A stretch of DNA of 64,000 nucleotides from Candidatus Mediterraneibacter faecavium (GCA_019119995.1 DWVY01000053.1:1-64000); one strand, 5' to 3'. Counted from the stretch's first letter, positions 16,486 through 25,832 are shown. The notes: a model not told the origin generated them from the sequence alone. Numbers and translations are program-made.

Positions 16486-17511
16486 ATGGAGAAGAAAAAT
16501 CTTGACTGGGAAAATATGGGATTCAGCTACATGCAGACTGACAAACGGTATGTGGCAAACTATAAAGACGGCAAATGGGATGACGGCGCTCTGATCGATG
16601 ATGCGAATATCGTGATGAACGAATGTGCGGGAGTACTTCAGTATTCACAGTCTGTTTTTGAGGGACTGAAAGCGTATACGACGGAAGACGGACATATCGT
16701 TACATTCCGCCCGGATCTGAACGCTTCCCGTATGGTGGATTCTGCGAAGCGTCTTGAGATGCCGCCGTTTCCGGAGGAGCGTTTCGTAGATGCCGTAGCG
16801 CAGGTCGTCAAGGCAAATGCAGCATATGTTCCGCCGTACGGCTCAGGAGCTACGCTTTATATCAGACCGTATATGTTCGGCATTAACCCGGTGATCGGCG
16901 TGAAGCCGGCTGACGAGTACCAGTTCAGGATTTTTACGACTCCGGTAGGCCCGTACTTCAAGGGCGGCGCAAAGCCGATCACGATCTGCGTATCAGACTT
17001 TGACCGCGCGGCGCCGCACGGAACAGGACATATCAAGGCAGGACTTAACTATGCGATGAGCCTTCATGCGATCGTGACAGCCCATGCAAACGGATTCGAT
17101 GAGAACATGTATCTGGACTCCGCTACAAGGACAAAAGTAGAGGAGACAGGCGGAGCGAACTTTATCTTTGTCACAAAGGATAATAAAGTCGTTACACCTC
17201 ACTCAAGCACGATCCTTCCGTCCATCACGAGAAGATCGATCATGTACGTGGCAGAGCATTACCTCGGACTGGAAGTAGAGGAGAGAGACGTATACTTTGA
17301 CGAAGTAAAAGATTTCGCAGAGTGCGGCCTGTGCGGCACGGCAGCGGTGATCTCCCCGGTAGGAAAGGTCGTTGACCATGGTAAAGAGATCTGTTTCCCG
17401 AGCGGAATGGAGAAGATGGGACCGGTCACACAGAAACTGTACGATACACTGACCGGCATCCAGATGGGACACATCGAGGCTCCGGAAGGATGGATCAAAG
17501 TCATCGAGTAA
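16486..17511 (+). CDS. ilvE: Branched-chain amino acid aminotransferase
   Basis: A 341-residue fold-type IV PLP enzyme, last step of valine, leucine and isoleucine synthesis and first of their degradation. Seen: GVLQYSQSVFEGLKAY (about 45-60), the PLP lysine in GTGHIKAGLNYAMS (about 180-193), and EETGGANFIFV. GAGGAGG precedes ATG. Its own promoter separates it from the T-box operon, and a terminator follows at 17566. Confidence 0.95.
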   Translation: MEKKNLDWENMGFSYMQTDKRYVANYKDGKWDDGALIDDANIVMNECAGVLQYSQSVFEGLKAYTTEDGHIVTFRPDLNASRMVDSAKRLEMPPFPEERFVDAVAQVVKANAAYVPPYGSGATLYIRPYMFGINPVIGVKPADEYQFRIFTTPVGPYFKGGAKPITICVSDFDRAAPHGTGHIKAGLNYAMSLHAIVTAHANGFDENMYLDSATRTKVEETGGANFIFVTKDNKVVTPHSSTILPSITRRSIMYVAEHYLGLEVEERDVYFDEVKDFAECGLCGTAAVISPVGKVVDHGKEICFPSGMEKMGPVTQKLYDTLTGIQMGHIEAPEGWIKVIE

Positions 17512-17565
17512 TGCTCCTTATATCGTATCGTACATACAGAAAAAGAGAGATCAGGATCATCAAGC

Positions 17566-17596
17566 AGAGAAGCTCCGACAGGGGCTTCTCTTTGTT
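17566..17596 (+). terminator. Intrinsic terminator after ilvE
   Basis: Stem AGAGAAGCTCC / GGGGCTTCTCT with a short loop, followed by TTGTTTT. Confidence 0.8.
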
Positions 17597-17688
17597 TTCC
17601 AGGAAAACTGTTTGACAATCCGCCGTCCAGATATTAATATAAAGCACAACTTGTTGTTAATAGCTTCTAAAAAGAAAAGGTGGATACT

Positions 17689-18486
17689 ATGTTTATTGTG
17701 GCATACCGGCTGATCAATCTCAGGAATAATTCGCGCAGCGATTCAACAGATTCCCATATTGCCGAGACCCTTCTTGCAAATATCAATGAGATCGATAAGC
17801 TGTCCATTGACAGCGTGGCGGAGCTGTGTGATATTTCCAAGTCAAAACTTTCAAAGTTTGTCAAGCAGATCGGCTTTGATGATTATAAGGAGTTCCGCGA
17901 TCTGGTGAAGAACGAGAAGTACAGATCAGGGTATTACGGATATGAGGACAAGCTTCCCATGGGGCGATATATCGCGAAAGAAGGGATGGATTCTTATCTG
18001 AAGATCCTCCATAACGACCTGGACTGCTTCATGGACAGGATAGATCAGACGATGGTCCGGAAACTTGCGGAAGCCCTGCGGGAGCATGAGGAAGTCGCGG
18101 CATTCGGAAGCGTATACTCCCAGACAGCGGCGGTTGATTTTATGTACCGTATGGCGGAAGAGGGGAAAAATATCCGTACATACACCTATGATCTTGAGCA
18201 GGAAGAATATATGAAAAATATGGATGAAGACACTCTTGTGATCATCTTCTCTAACTCCGGACAGTATCTCTATGGAGACGGAATGAGAAAGATCGGATAT
18301 TTCAAGACGTACCTGAAGCGGACGAAAGGTGAGATCGCACTTATCACCTCGAACGAGGAAGCGGCGATGGACCCGATCGTGAAATACCCGATCCTCTATT
18401 CATTTTCTACAAATGTACACAGCCACATGCTGATGGAACGCCTGGCTATGGAAATGATCATTGCGGAATATAAGAAACTGGTGTGA
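17689..18486 (+). CDS. MurR/RpiR-family sugar-phosphate-responsive regulator
   Basis: A protein of about 265 residues with an N-terminal RpiR HTH (residues about 30-75: IDSVAELCDISKSKLSKFVKQIGFDDYKEFRDLV) and a C-terminal SIS domain (EEVAAFGSVYSQTAAVDFMYRM...VIIFSNSGQYLYGDG) that would bind a phosphosugar. AAAGGTGG supports ATG 17689 over GTG 17680. Given the fucosidase/PTS/SIS operon 1 kb downstream, it is a plausible controller of that operon, although cutC lies between them on the other strand. Confidence 0.85.
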   Translation: MFIVAYRLINLRNNSRSDSTDSHIAETLLANINEIDKLSIDSVAELCDISKSKLSKFVKQIGFDDYKEFRDLVKNEKYRSGYYGYEDKLPMGRYIAKEGMDSYLKILHNDLDCFMDRIDQTMVRKLAEALREHEEVAAFGSVYSQTAAVDFMYRMAEEGKNIRTYTYDLEQEEYMKNMDEDTLVIIFSNSGQYLYGDGMRKIGYFKTYLKRTKGEIALITSNEEAAMDPIVKYPILYSFSTNVHSHMLMERLAMEMIIAEYKKLV

Positions 18487-18507
18487 TCATGAGCAAAACA
18501 ATACACG

Positions 18508-18532
18508 GGCAGGACTACTGAAAAGTCCTGCC
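18508..18532. terminator. Hairpin between convergent rpiR-like gene and cutC
   Basis: Perfect 9-bp stem GGCAGGACT / AGTCCTGCC. It overlaps the cutC stop codon. No strong T-run on either side, so a bidirectional terminator role is only possible. Confidence 0.4.
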
Positions 18533-19267
18533 AAGGTATTCAACGGCTTCTCTGACGTTTCTGCTGTCTGTCCGGAGCAGCTTATATTCGTCCCGTTCCG
18601 GAAGCCCGAAGCTGGCGCCCGGCATGCGGAATGTCATGGCACTGTCTGCTTCGGTCTTTCCTGACATATGATATGAGGATATCCCGGTATACGGGATCAG
18701 TTTCTCAATCACGTCACGTCCGATACCGCCGGCGGCAAGGATCTCGATCCTGCCCCGGCTTTCTTCATGCAGCTTTTTCAGCATGTCGCGTCCTTCCCAT
18801 GCAGTCGGCTCCTGACCGCTGGTGAGGATCGTATCGTATCCGAGGCTGATGACCTGTTCCATTGCCTGCATCGGATCGAGGCACACATCAAATGCCCGGT
18901 GAAGCGCGATCTCCATTGATCCGGCTGTCTCTTTAAAGCGGGCGAGCTGCTCCACATTCAGTGTCCCGTCCGGATTTAAGATGCCGACCACGACGCCGTC
19001 GGCGCCCTCTTCGCGGAACATCTGGATCTCTTCGTTTAATTCGTCGCATTCATATCTGTCAAAGCAGTAGTCGCCGTAGCGGGGACGGAGGAGCACCCTG
19101 ACTTTCAAGTCAGTATATTTCCTGATCTGACGGAATAAAGGAAGGGACGGAGAGACGCCGCCGATCACCAGATCACTACAGAGTTCTACACGGCTGGCGC
19201 CTCCTTTTTGGGCGGCTAGCGCCGATTCTACACAGTCTATACAAGTTTCAAGAATATAATTTCCCAT
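18515..19267 (-). CDS. cutC: CutC-family protein
   Basis: A 250-residue TIM-barrel protein with the family patterns LETCIDCVESALAAQKGGASRVELCSDL near the N-terminus, RPRYGDYCFDRYECDEL, and LTSGQEPTAWEGRDMLKKL. CutC was named for copper tolerance in E. coli, but its biochemical role remains unsettled. ATG 19267 has GCGAGG upstream; the longer frame to 19351 has no support. It is convergent with the RpiR regulator and divergent from the fucosidase operon. Confidence 0.9.
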   Translation of the reverse strand: MGNYILETCIDCVESALAAQKGGASRVELCSDLVIGGVSPSLPLFRQIRKYTDLKVRVLLRPRYGDYCFDRYECDELNEEIQMFREEGADGVVVGILNPDGTLNVEQLARFKETAGSMEIALHRAFDVCLDPMQAMEQVISLGYDTILTSGQEPTAWEGRDMLKKLHEESRGRIEILAAGGIGRDVIEKLIPYTGISSYHMSGKTEADSAMTFRMPGASFGLPERDEYKLLRTDSRNVREAVEYLGRTFQ

Positions 19268-19374
19268 TTTATGATACCTCGCTTTCTTCTGCACTGCGTC
19301 CGGCAGACAGATCCTGACGCGATGCTTCTGTCTGACTGAAAAGTATATCACAAGATCGCGGGGAAGTTATGTAA

Positions 19375-19490
19375 AATATAGAAAATTATGAAAAATCCAC
19401 AAAAAATACAGGCAAAGAATATGAATATTCCATAAAAAAGTTTCCAAAATGTAAAATTTTAAGAATCAAAAAATAAAAAAACTATAATCT
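19375..19490 (+). promoter_or_regulatory. AT-rich promoter region of the fucosidase/PTS operon with palindrome
   Basis: TATAAT at 19483-19488 with no good -35, as for an activated or regulated promoter. Upstream, GAATATGAATATTC (19417-19430) is a perfect 6+2+6 palindrome and a candidate operator, for example for the RpiR-type regulator. The ribosome site GAAAGGAG sits just before the fucosidase ATG. Confidence 0.45.
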
Positions 19491-19537
19491 AAGATAGTTG
19501 TTATGCATAGCAAACAAAATCGAAAGGAGAAAAGAGG

Positions 19538-20887
19538 ATGAAATGTAAAGACATTTATGAGTGGCCGGAGAATTACGGAGATCCTGACTGGTTTGTCCAT
19601 GACCGTTTCGGTCTGTTTATCCATTTTGGTCTGTTTTCTGCAGCGGCAAGACATGAATGGGTAATGACACTTGAGCAGATCGGAAAAGAAAGCTACAGAA
19701 AATACTTTGACAATTTCAACCCGGATCTGTTTGACGCCGGAAAATGGGCAAAAATGGCAAAAGAAGCGGGATTTAAATATGCGGTCCTGACGGCAAAACA
19801 TCATGAGGGGTTTGCCCTGTGGGATACGCAGCTCTCTGATTACAAGATCACGAACACAAAGTTTGGCCGTGACCTGGTAAAAGAATATATTGATGCATTC
19901 CGGGCGGAAGGGCTGAAAGTGGGAATTTATTTCTCCCTTCTTGACTGGTATCATCCGGATTTCCTTGTGGACGGATATCATCCGGAGAGAAATAACAAAG
20001 AATATATCGAAAGCCATCCGGGGGATATGGAATCCTACAGAAAATTCATGCACGGGCAGGTAAGAGAGCTCCTGACGAACTATGGAACGATTGATTATCT
20101 CTGGTTTGATTTCTCCTATCCGCAGCGTGACTGGGGCGACTCTGTAGGCAAAGGAAAAGACGACTGGGGATCTGAGGAACTGGAGAAGATGATCCTTTCC
20201 CTGCAGCCGGATATCATCATCAATGACAGGCTCGGACTGGGCAGGGGAGTAGGGACTCCGGAACAATATCAGAGAAGTTCCAAGGCGGATAAAGACGGAA
20301 AACCGATCGTATGGGAGGCATGCCAGACACTGAACAACAGTTGGGGATACGACAGGGATAACCTGAACTGGAAATCACCGGAAATGGTTATCAAGCTTCT
20401 GATCGATACGGTCTCCAAGGGCGGAAATATGCTGCTCAATATCGGACCAAACGGCCGCGGCGAGATCGATAAACGCACGATGAGGATCATGGATGAGGTC
20501 AGAGAATGGATGCGGCTGAACAAAGAATCCATCTATGGATGCGGACCGAGCGAGTACGAAGCTCCGGCGGACGCCAGATTTACACAGAGAGGGAACCATC
20601 TGTATCTTCACCTGTTCTCGTGGCCGTACCGTTCGCTCCTCATCAACGGACTTGGCGGAGAAGTAGAGTACGCCCAGCTCTTAAACGATCATTCCGAGAT
20701 CAAATATATCCAGGATGAAGGTCTGTCGGGCAAGAGAAAATCGCATAAAGACCTGAATCTGGAAGTAACTGAAATTCATATCAAGGACAAGTTCGAGGAC
20801 AAAGCGCTTCTTCTGACGCTCCCGGTCCAGAAACCGGACGTGACGGTGCCGGTCATCGAGTTTATCTTGAAAGAACAGGAGGACTAA
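19538..20887 (+). CDS. Alpha-L-fucosidase (GH29)
   Basis: A 449-residue cytoplasmic enzyme (no signal peptide). Family motifs: WFVHDRFGLFIHFGLFSAAARHEWV (about 18-42), AKHHEGFALWDT, EYIDAFRAEGLKVGIYFSLLDW, and the nucleophile aspartate in DYLWFDFSYP (about 187-196). A C-terminal beta domain follows. It releases alpha-linked fucose from host or plant glycans. The intracellular location and the PTS genes 3 bases downstream suggest it acts on an imported, phosphorylated fucosyl disaccharide; this is inference. Confidence 0.88.
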   Translation: MKCKDIYEWPENYGDPDWFVHDRFGLFIHFGLFSAAARHEWVMTLEQIGKESYRKYFDNFNPDLFDAGKWAKMAKEAGFKYAVLTAKHHEGFALWDTQLSDYKITNTKFGRDLVKEYIDAFRAEGLKVGIYFSLLDWYHPDFLVDGYHPERNNKEYIESHPGDMESYRKFMHGQVRELLTNYGTIDYLWFDFSYPQRDWGDSVGKGKDDWGSEELEKMILSLQPDIIINDRLGLGRGVGTPEQYQRSSKADKDGKPIVWEACQTLNNSWGYDRDNLNWKSPEMVIKLLIDTVSKGGNMLLNIGPNGRGEIDKRTMRIMDEVREWMRLNKESIYGCGPSEYEAPADARFTQRGNHLYLHLFSWPYRSLLINGLGGEVEYAQLLNDHSEIKYIQDEGLSGKRKSHKDLNLEVTEIHIKDKFEDKALLLTLPVQKPDVTVPVIEFILKEQED

Positions 20888-20890
20888 TCT

Positions 20891-21784
20891 ATGTACTATA
20901 TCATTGCTTCACACGGTACTTACGCGCAGGCATGCAAGGCAAGCTGTGAGATGATCACAGGCGCGGCGCCGTCTTTCGTAGATTTTGCATTTACGGAGGA
21001 TATGACAAAAGAGACCGTGGAAAAGAAATACGAAGAGATCCTCGCTGAGAAAGGCGCGGACGACTGTGCGGCGATCATCGTAGATCTTCCGGGCGGCACT
21101 CCGTATAACGCTGCGATGAGGATCGTTGCGGAACATAAGAATATACAGCTTGTACCGGGACTGTGCCAGCAGCTGCTCGTGCTTTTAAATTCCGGCGAGA
21201 GCCTCGGCGACGCGATCACCCAGACAGGCGAGATATTTGCCGGCATTTCCGTAAAAGACGGGGACAAGGCTGTTAAGGCGGACGCCCCGAAAGAGCCGGT
21301 AGAAAAGAACGGCATCGTAAACCTGCGTCTGGATGAGAGGCTGATCCACGGACAGGTGGCGACCTACTGGACACGTACTCTCCAGGCGGACCGTATCATC
21401 ATCGCAGACGACGATGTGTTAAAAGATGAGATCGGCATGAGCGCACTGAAAGCTGCCGTTCCGTCAGGAGTCCATCTGAGCGTGCTGACGGTCGACAATG
21501 CGGCAAAACGTCTGAACGAAGGCAGATACAGCGGACAGAGAGTATTCCTTATCGTCAATAAGACAAAGACGATCTGCAGACTGCTGGATAACGGACTGAA
21601 AGTAAAAGAAGTAAATATCGGAAACATGGGAGAAAAAGAGGGAAGAAAGCAGATCAAGAAGTCTGTTTACTGTACGCCGGAAGAGATCGCGGATATTGAA
21701 GCTGTGGAGAAAAAAGGCGTGCAGGTCTACGCCCAGATGGTTCCGAACGACGAGAAAAAGACATTCCGTTCTTATCTGGACTGA
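20891..21784 (+). CDS. PTS mannose-family fused EIIA-EIIB component
   Basis: 297 residues. The N-terminal IIA domain (1-about 125) has its phospho-histidine in IIASHGTYAQ (residue 9), and a short linker leads to a IIB domain (about 135-297) with RLDERLIHGQVATYW (second phospho-histidine about residue 149). It relays phosphate from HPr to the incoming sugar. The GGAGG ribosome site lies inside the end of the fucosidase gene, so the genes are coupled. Mannose-family systems carry hexoses or amino sugars; the substrate cannot be fixed from sequence. Confidence 0.92.
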   Translation: MYYIIASHGTYAQACKASCEMITGAAPSFVDFAFTEDMTKETVEKKYEEILAEKGADDCAAIIVDLPGGTPYNAAMRIVAEHKNIQLVPGLCQQLLVLLNSGESLGDAITQTGEIFAGISVKDGDKAVKADAPKEPVEKNGIVNLRLDERLIHGQVATYWTRTLQADRIIIADDDVLKDEIGMSALKAAVPSGVHLSVLTVDNAAKRLNEGRYSGQRVFLIVNKTKTICRLLDNGLKVKEVNIGNMGEKEGRKQIKKSVYCTPEEIADIEAVEKKGVQVYAQMVPNDEKKTFRSYLD

Positions 21785-21820
21785 TGGAAACTGAATGAAA
21801 CGAAGGAGGGTTTTTAAAGT

Positions 21821-22624
21821 ATGGAAATACAGGTATGGCAGATTATTGCACTTACGATTTTATCAATGATCCTGATCTGGGACAGCTTATCAACGGCGAT
21901 CTTCGACGGCAAGCCGATGTTTGCAGGTATCCTTGCAGGTATCATCATGGGGGACATTACAACAGGTCTGGCAGTCGGCGCGACACTTCAGCTGATGGTG
22001 CTCGGCGTCGGGACATACGGCGGATCGTCTATGCCGGATTACCTGACAGGAGCTATCGTGGGAACCGTTTTTGCAGTGACATCCGGACAGGGCGTTGAAT
22101 TCGGGATCGGCCTTGCCGTTCCGGTAGGACTTCTGATGGTAAATCTGGATGTACTTGCCAGATTCTGCAACGTGTTCTTCGCAAAGAGAGTGGAAGCTGC
22201 GATCGACAGACTGGATTATCCGGCGATCAAACGGAATATCTGGTTCGGCATGATCCCGTGGGGACTTTCCAGAGCGCTTCCGGTATTCATCATGCTGATC
22301 TTCGGCGAGGATATCGTAAATGCGATCGTAAATCATATGCCTGAGTGGCTGACAGGCGGCTTAAGCGTGGCAGGCGGACTGCTCCCGGCAGTAGGTATCG
22401 CGATCCTGCTCCGTTACCTGCCGGTTAAAAAGTACATTTCATTCCTGCTTCTCGGATTCTTCCTGGCAGCATATCTGTCAGTGCCGATGGTAGGCGTTGC
22501 AATCTTCGGAGTCGCTATGGCGGTCATCGAATTCAAAAAGAATATTGCGGGAAATCAGGTTGTAGCTGCAGCAAACACAGGTAGTTCACAGGAGGGACTG
22601 TTAGATGGAGAATATGAAGACTAA
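21821..22624 (+). CDS. PTS mannose-family EIIC permease
   Basis: A 267-residue membrane protein with the EII-Sor/C signature: SLSTAIFDGKPMFAGILAGIIMGDITTGLAVGATLQLMVLGVGTYGGSSMPDYLTGAIVG. It forms the translocation channel with IID. GAAGGAGGG precedes ATG. The IID gene begins 20 bases before its end. Confidence 0.93.
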   Translation: MEIQVWQIIALTILSMILIWDSLSTAIFDGKPMFAGILAGIIMGDITTGLAVGATLQLMVLGVGTYGGSSMPDYLTGAIVGTVFAVTSGQGVEFGIGLAVPVGLLMVNLDVLARFCNVFFAKRVEAAIDRLDYPAIKRNIWFGMIPWGLSRALPVFIMLIFGEDIVNAIVNHMPEWLTGGLSVAGGLLPAVGIAILLRYLPVKKYISFLLLGFFLAAYLSVPMVGVAIFGVAMAVIEFKKNIAGNQVVAAANTGSSQEGLLDGEYED

Positions 22625-23423
22625 CACAAATGAAACAAAGCTTACAAAAAAAGATATAAACAGTGTCAGCAGACGCTGGATCATGGGTTCCCAGATCACA
22701 TGGAACTATGAGAAACAGATGGCGGTCGGATATCTCTGGGCAATGCTCCCGATCATCCGCAAGCTTTACAAAGATCCGGAACAGCAGAAAGAAATGTTAA
22801 AGACACACATCCAGTTCTTTAACACAACTCCCCATATGGGAGGTTTTATCTGCGGTATCGACGCTGCGACAGAGGAACATGAGGGCTTTAAGGCAAAAGA
22901 GACGGTAAGAGGCTTAAAGACAGGTCTGATGGGACCGTTCGCAGGTGTCGGCGATACACTGTTCGGCGTACTGTTCCCGACGATCTTCGGTTCTATTGCT
23001 GCATACATGGGACAGGAAGGCAGCATGGTAGGCGCGGTCATCTGGCTGCTTGTCAATATCGCGATCCTCATCCTGCGTACATTTACGACAGGGATCGGAT
23101 ACCGCGAGGGATCTAAGATCATTACATCAGCGAAAGACAAACTGGATGCACTCACAGCGGCAGCTACGCTTCTTGGTATTACCGTAGTCGGCGCGCTGGT
23201 CGCAACAGTGGTAAAGGCAAATGTGACAGCTACATTTACAAGCGGCGAGATCAGCGTAAACGGACAGGACATCCTCAACCAGATCATGCCGTGCCTGATT
23301 CCGGCTGCATTTGTCGGTTTTATCTACTGGCTGCTCGGAAGAAAGAAGATGAGCTCGACAAAAGCGATCATCCTTGTGATGGTACTTGCGATCCTTCTTC
23401 ACGTAGTCGGCATCCTCGGATGA
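22605..23423 (+). CDS. PTS mannose-family EIID component
   Basis: 272 residues. Family motifs include GSQITWNYEKQMAVGYLWAMLPIIRKLY (about 26-53), FFNTTPHMGGFICG and GLMGPFAGVGDTLFGVLFPTIFGSIAAYMGQEG. The C-terminus is hydrophobic. It starts within the IIC gene, with AGGAGGG upstream. It is found only in mannose-type systems, which confirms the PTS class. Confidence 0.93.
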   Translation: MENMKTNTNETKLTKKDINSVSRRWIMGSQITWNYEKQMAVGYLWAMLPIIRKLYKDPEQQKEMLKTHIQFFNTTPHMGGFICGIDAATEEHEGFKAKETVRGLKTGLMGPFAGVGDTLFGVLFPTIFGSIAAYMGQEGSMVGAVIWLLVNIAILILRTFTTGIGYREGSKIITSAKDKLDALTAAATLLGITVVGALVATVVKANVTATFTSGEISVNGQDILNQIMPCLIPAAFVGFIYWLLGRKKMSSTKAIILVMVLAILLHVVGILG

Positions 23424-23482
23424 TTCTAGTTGGATAGTCGGGGGCTGCCCATCTCATAATAATTACAGAAGATTTGCGAAAA

Positions 23483-23517
23483 AAATACCGGGTGCTTTAA
23501 AAGGTGCCCGGTATTTT
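23483..23517 (+). terminator. Intrinsic terminator/attenuator between EIID and the SIS gene
   Basis: Stem AAATACCGGGTGC / GTGCCCGGTATTT flanked by A and T runs. It lies only 17 bases before the SIS gene start, so it may lower rather than stop expression of that gene. Confidence 0.7.
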
Positions 23518-23533
23518 CAGAAAGAAGGTATAT

Positions 23534-24238
23534 ATGGGACTTGAATTTTTTGACAAGGCGAGAGAAGTGATGCAGAAGCTGGAGGATACACAGCGCGAAA
23601 ATATCCATAAAGCGGCGCTTTTGATCTCAGAATCTATCCGCAGCGGGGGGATCCTTCAGGCATATGGAAGCGGGCATTCTTATGCAGGAGCTATCGAGGT
23701 GTGCGGGCGTGCGGGCGGACTGATCCCGTCCAAACTGATCGGCGAGCCGCAGTTCGGCGAGTTTGAAGCTGTAGAGGGCAATGCATTTTACCTTATGAGA
23801 AAAGTGGACATACGTCCGAATGATATCTTTATCCTGATCTCCAACTCCGGGCGCAACCCGATGACGATCGAGATGGCGGAATATATTAAGAAAAAGGGCA
23901 ATCCGCTGATCGTGGTGACTGCATTAGGCGTGTCGAAAGCGTCCACATCCCGTCATTCTTCAGGAAAGCTTCTTTATGAATTCGCCGACGTGGTGTTGGA
24001 TAATCAGTCGCAGTTCGGAGATGCGGCGCTGGACATCGAGGGGTTGGATTGCAAAGTGTGCGGGACTTCCTCTTTCGCAGGATGTCTGCTGCTCCAGCAG
24101 ATGATGTATGAGGCTATCCGGGATATGGCGGAAAAAGGATATGCGCCTCCGGTATATAAGAGCGCCAACATTGACGGCGGCCCGGAATTTAATCATGCGC
24201 TTGAAGCAAAATATGCCGACCGCATCTGGCATAAATAA
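23534..24238 (+). CDS. SIS-domain sugar-phosphate isomerase/binding protein
   Basis: A 234-residue SIS protein (UPF0309-like). Seen: [22 protein letters not shown] (about 47-68), [25 protein letters not shown] (about 99-123) and a C-terminal [26 protein letters not shown] domains isomerise or bind phosphosugars. It follows the PTS genes and probably handles the imported sugar phosphate. ATG 23534 is chosen for the AGAAAGG upstream. Confidence 0.82.
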   Translation: MGLEFFDKAREVMQKLEDTQRENIHKAALLISESIRSGGILQAYGSGHSYAGAIEVCGRAGGLIPSKLIGEPQFGEFEAVEGNAFYLMRKVDIRPNDIFILISNSGRNPMTIEMAEYIKKKGNPLIVVTALGVSKASTSRHSSGKLLYEFADVVLDNQSQFGDAALDIEGLDCKVCGTSSFAGCLLLQQMMYEAIRDMAEKGYAPPVYKSANIDGGPEFNHALEAKYADRIWHK

Positions 24239-24244
24239 GATAGA

Positions 24245-24292
24245 AGAAACTGCCGTATCCCCATGACGGATAAATGGGAATGCGGCAGTTTC
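24245..24292. terminator. Bidirectional terminator between SIS gene and mgtE
   Basis: GAAACTGCCGTATCCCCA pairs with TGGGAATGCGGCAGTTTC; A-rich on one side and T-containing on the other. It serves the convergent SIS and mgtE genes. Confidence 0.75.
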
Positions 24293-24308
24293 TGTCTGAT
24301 CCGGCTGT

Positions 24309-25640
24309 CTACAGGTTAAAAAGCATTGTGGCAATATTAAAATAGATCAATATCGAGAAGATATCCACCAGCGTCGTGATGAGCGGTGATGCCATGATCG
24401 CCGGATCCAGATGGACTTTGCTCGCAAACAGGGGCAGCATACAGCCGACCAGCTTTGCCGCAACGACTGTGCCAATCAGCGACAGCGCGATCACCAATGC
24501 AAGTTCCGGGTTGTCGTACTGGATCATGATACGGACGCCGTTGGTCACAGCGAGTACCGCACCCACGATCAGGGAGATGCGGAACTCCTTGAAGATCACG
24601 CGGAAAATATCTTTAAAACGGATCTGTGACAGCGCGATCCCGCGGATGATCAGCGTGGAACTCTGGGAACCGCAGTTCCCGCCGGTGTCCATCAGCATCG
24701 GGATAAACGACACGAGGAGCGGGATCGCCGCAAATGCATTTTCGTACTTTGTGATGATCGTTCCCGTGATGATCGATGTGAACATCAAGATCAGCAGCCA
24801 CGGGATACGGTTCTTTGCATGGGCGAACACGGAAGTGTCAAAATAAGTCTTTTCACTGGGATTGATGGCAGCCATTTTCGTGATATCCTCAGTCGCTTCT
24901 TCTACCATAACGTCCATTGCGTCGTCGAACGTGACAATGCCGACCATCAGCCCGTCCGCATCCAGGACCGGCAGGGCGAGGAAATCATATTTCGTGAAAA
25001 GCTTTGCCACTTCTTCCTTGTCCGTATGTGTCTTTACAGAGATGATCTCTGTCTCCATAAGATCCCGGATCAGCACATCATCGTCTGTGGTCATCAGGTC
25101 TTTGGCGCTGACGATCCCGATCAGCCTGCGCCGTTTTGTCACATAGCAGGTATAGATCGTTTCTTTGTGGATCCCGGTTTCCTTGATATGTGCCATAGAC
25201 TGCGCGACAGTCATATTTTCCCGGATATCTACGTATTCTGTGGTCATAATGCTGCCGGCACTGTCTTCCGGATAGTTCAAAAGCTGGTTGATGAGCGCAC
25301 GGTCTGACGTGCTGACCGCATCAAGGATCCGGTTGACCAGATTCGCAGGCAGTTCCTCGAGCATATCCACAGTATCGTCCATGTACAGGTCGTCCAGCAG
25401 CTCTTTGAGCTCTTTCTCCGAAAATATTTCCACCAGATAAGTCTGCATGGAACCGTCCATATTGGCGAATACCTCCGCCGCCTTGTCTTTCGGGATCAGC
25501 CGGAACGCAAGAGCCAGCTCCTTGTCATCAAGCACCGAGAGCAGCGAGGCTATGTCCACTTCGTTCATTACATCCAGAATGCTCCTCACAGCCTTGTACT
25601 GACGCTGCTGGAGGAGTTTTACAAAAATATCTTTGTTCAT
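24309..25640 (-). CDS. mgtE: Magnesium transporter MgtE
   Basis: 443 residues: an N-terminal superhelical MgtE_N domain (1-about 130), two CBS domains (about 135-255; TTEYVDIRENMTVAQSMAHIKETG), then five membrane helices (about 285-443) with the family segment SFIPMLMDTGGNCGSQSSTLIIRGIALSQI. It is a Mg2+-gated channel for Mg2+ entry. AGAGAGGTATTTATT precedes the ATG. Upstream lies an M-box Mg2+ riboswitch with a terminator, then a short overlapping ORF with a stronger ribosome site. Confidence 0.95.
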   Translation of the reverse strand: MNKDIFVKLLQQRQYKAVRSILDVMNEVDIASLLSVLDDKELALAFRLIPKDKAAEVFANMDGSMQTYLVEIFSEKELKELLDDLYMDDTVDMLEELPANLVNRILDAVSTSDRALINQLLNYPEDSAGSIMTTEYVDIRENMTVAQSMAHIKETGIHKETIYTCYVTKRRRLIGIVSAKDLMTTDDDVLIRDLMETEIISVKTHTDKEEVAKLFTKYDFLALPVLDADGLMVGIVTFDDAMDVMVEEATEDITKMAAINPSEKTYFDTSVFAHAKNRIPWLLILMFTSIITGTIITKYENAFAAIPLLVSFIPMLMDTGGNCGSQSSTLIIRGIALSQIRFKDIFRVIFKEFRISLIVGAVLAVTNGVRIMIQYDNPELALVIALSLIGTVVAAKLVGCMLPLFASKVHLDPAIMASPLITTLVDIFSILIYFNIATMLFNL

Positions 25641-25710
25641 AATAAATACCTCTCTTTATGTAATTTTCTGTTATCAAGCTGTATAAATGGCAACTGGCAC
25701 CAGAGTCCAT
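25528..25710 (-). CDS. Short leader ORF overlapping the mgtE start (putative)
   Basis: ATG 25710 is preceded by AAAGGAGGTGA, a near-perfect Shine-Dalgarno and better than that of mgtE. It opens a 60-residue frame (MDSGASCHLYSLITENYIKRG...) that overlaps the first 113 bases of mgtE in another frame. The peptide resembles nothing I know. It may be a regulatory leader whose translation affects mgtE initiation, or simply a relic. Coding status is unproven. Confidence 0.35.
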   Translation of the reverse strand: MDSGASCHLYSLITENYIKRGIYYEQRYFCKTPPAASVQGCEEHSGCNERSGHSLAALGA

Positions 25711-25832
25711 AACCTCACCTCCTTTGCTGTAGTCCACACCGTGCAGAACCGGAGCGCGCCGGCGTGATGAGCGCGCATGCGCGTATGCGGGCTGCGGCAG
25801 ATGTGAACAGAAATTGAAAAAATTGACAAACA

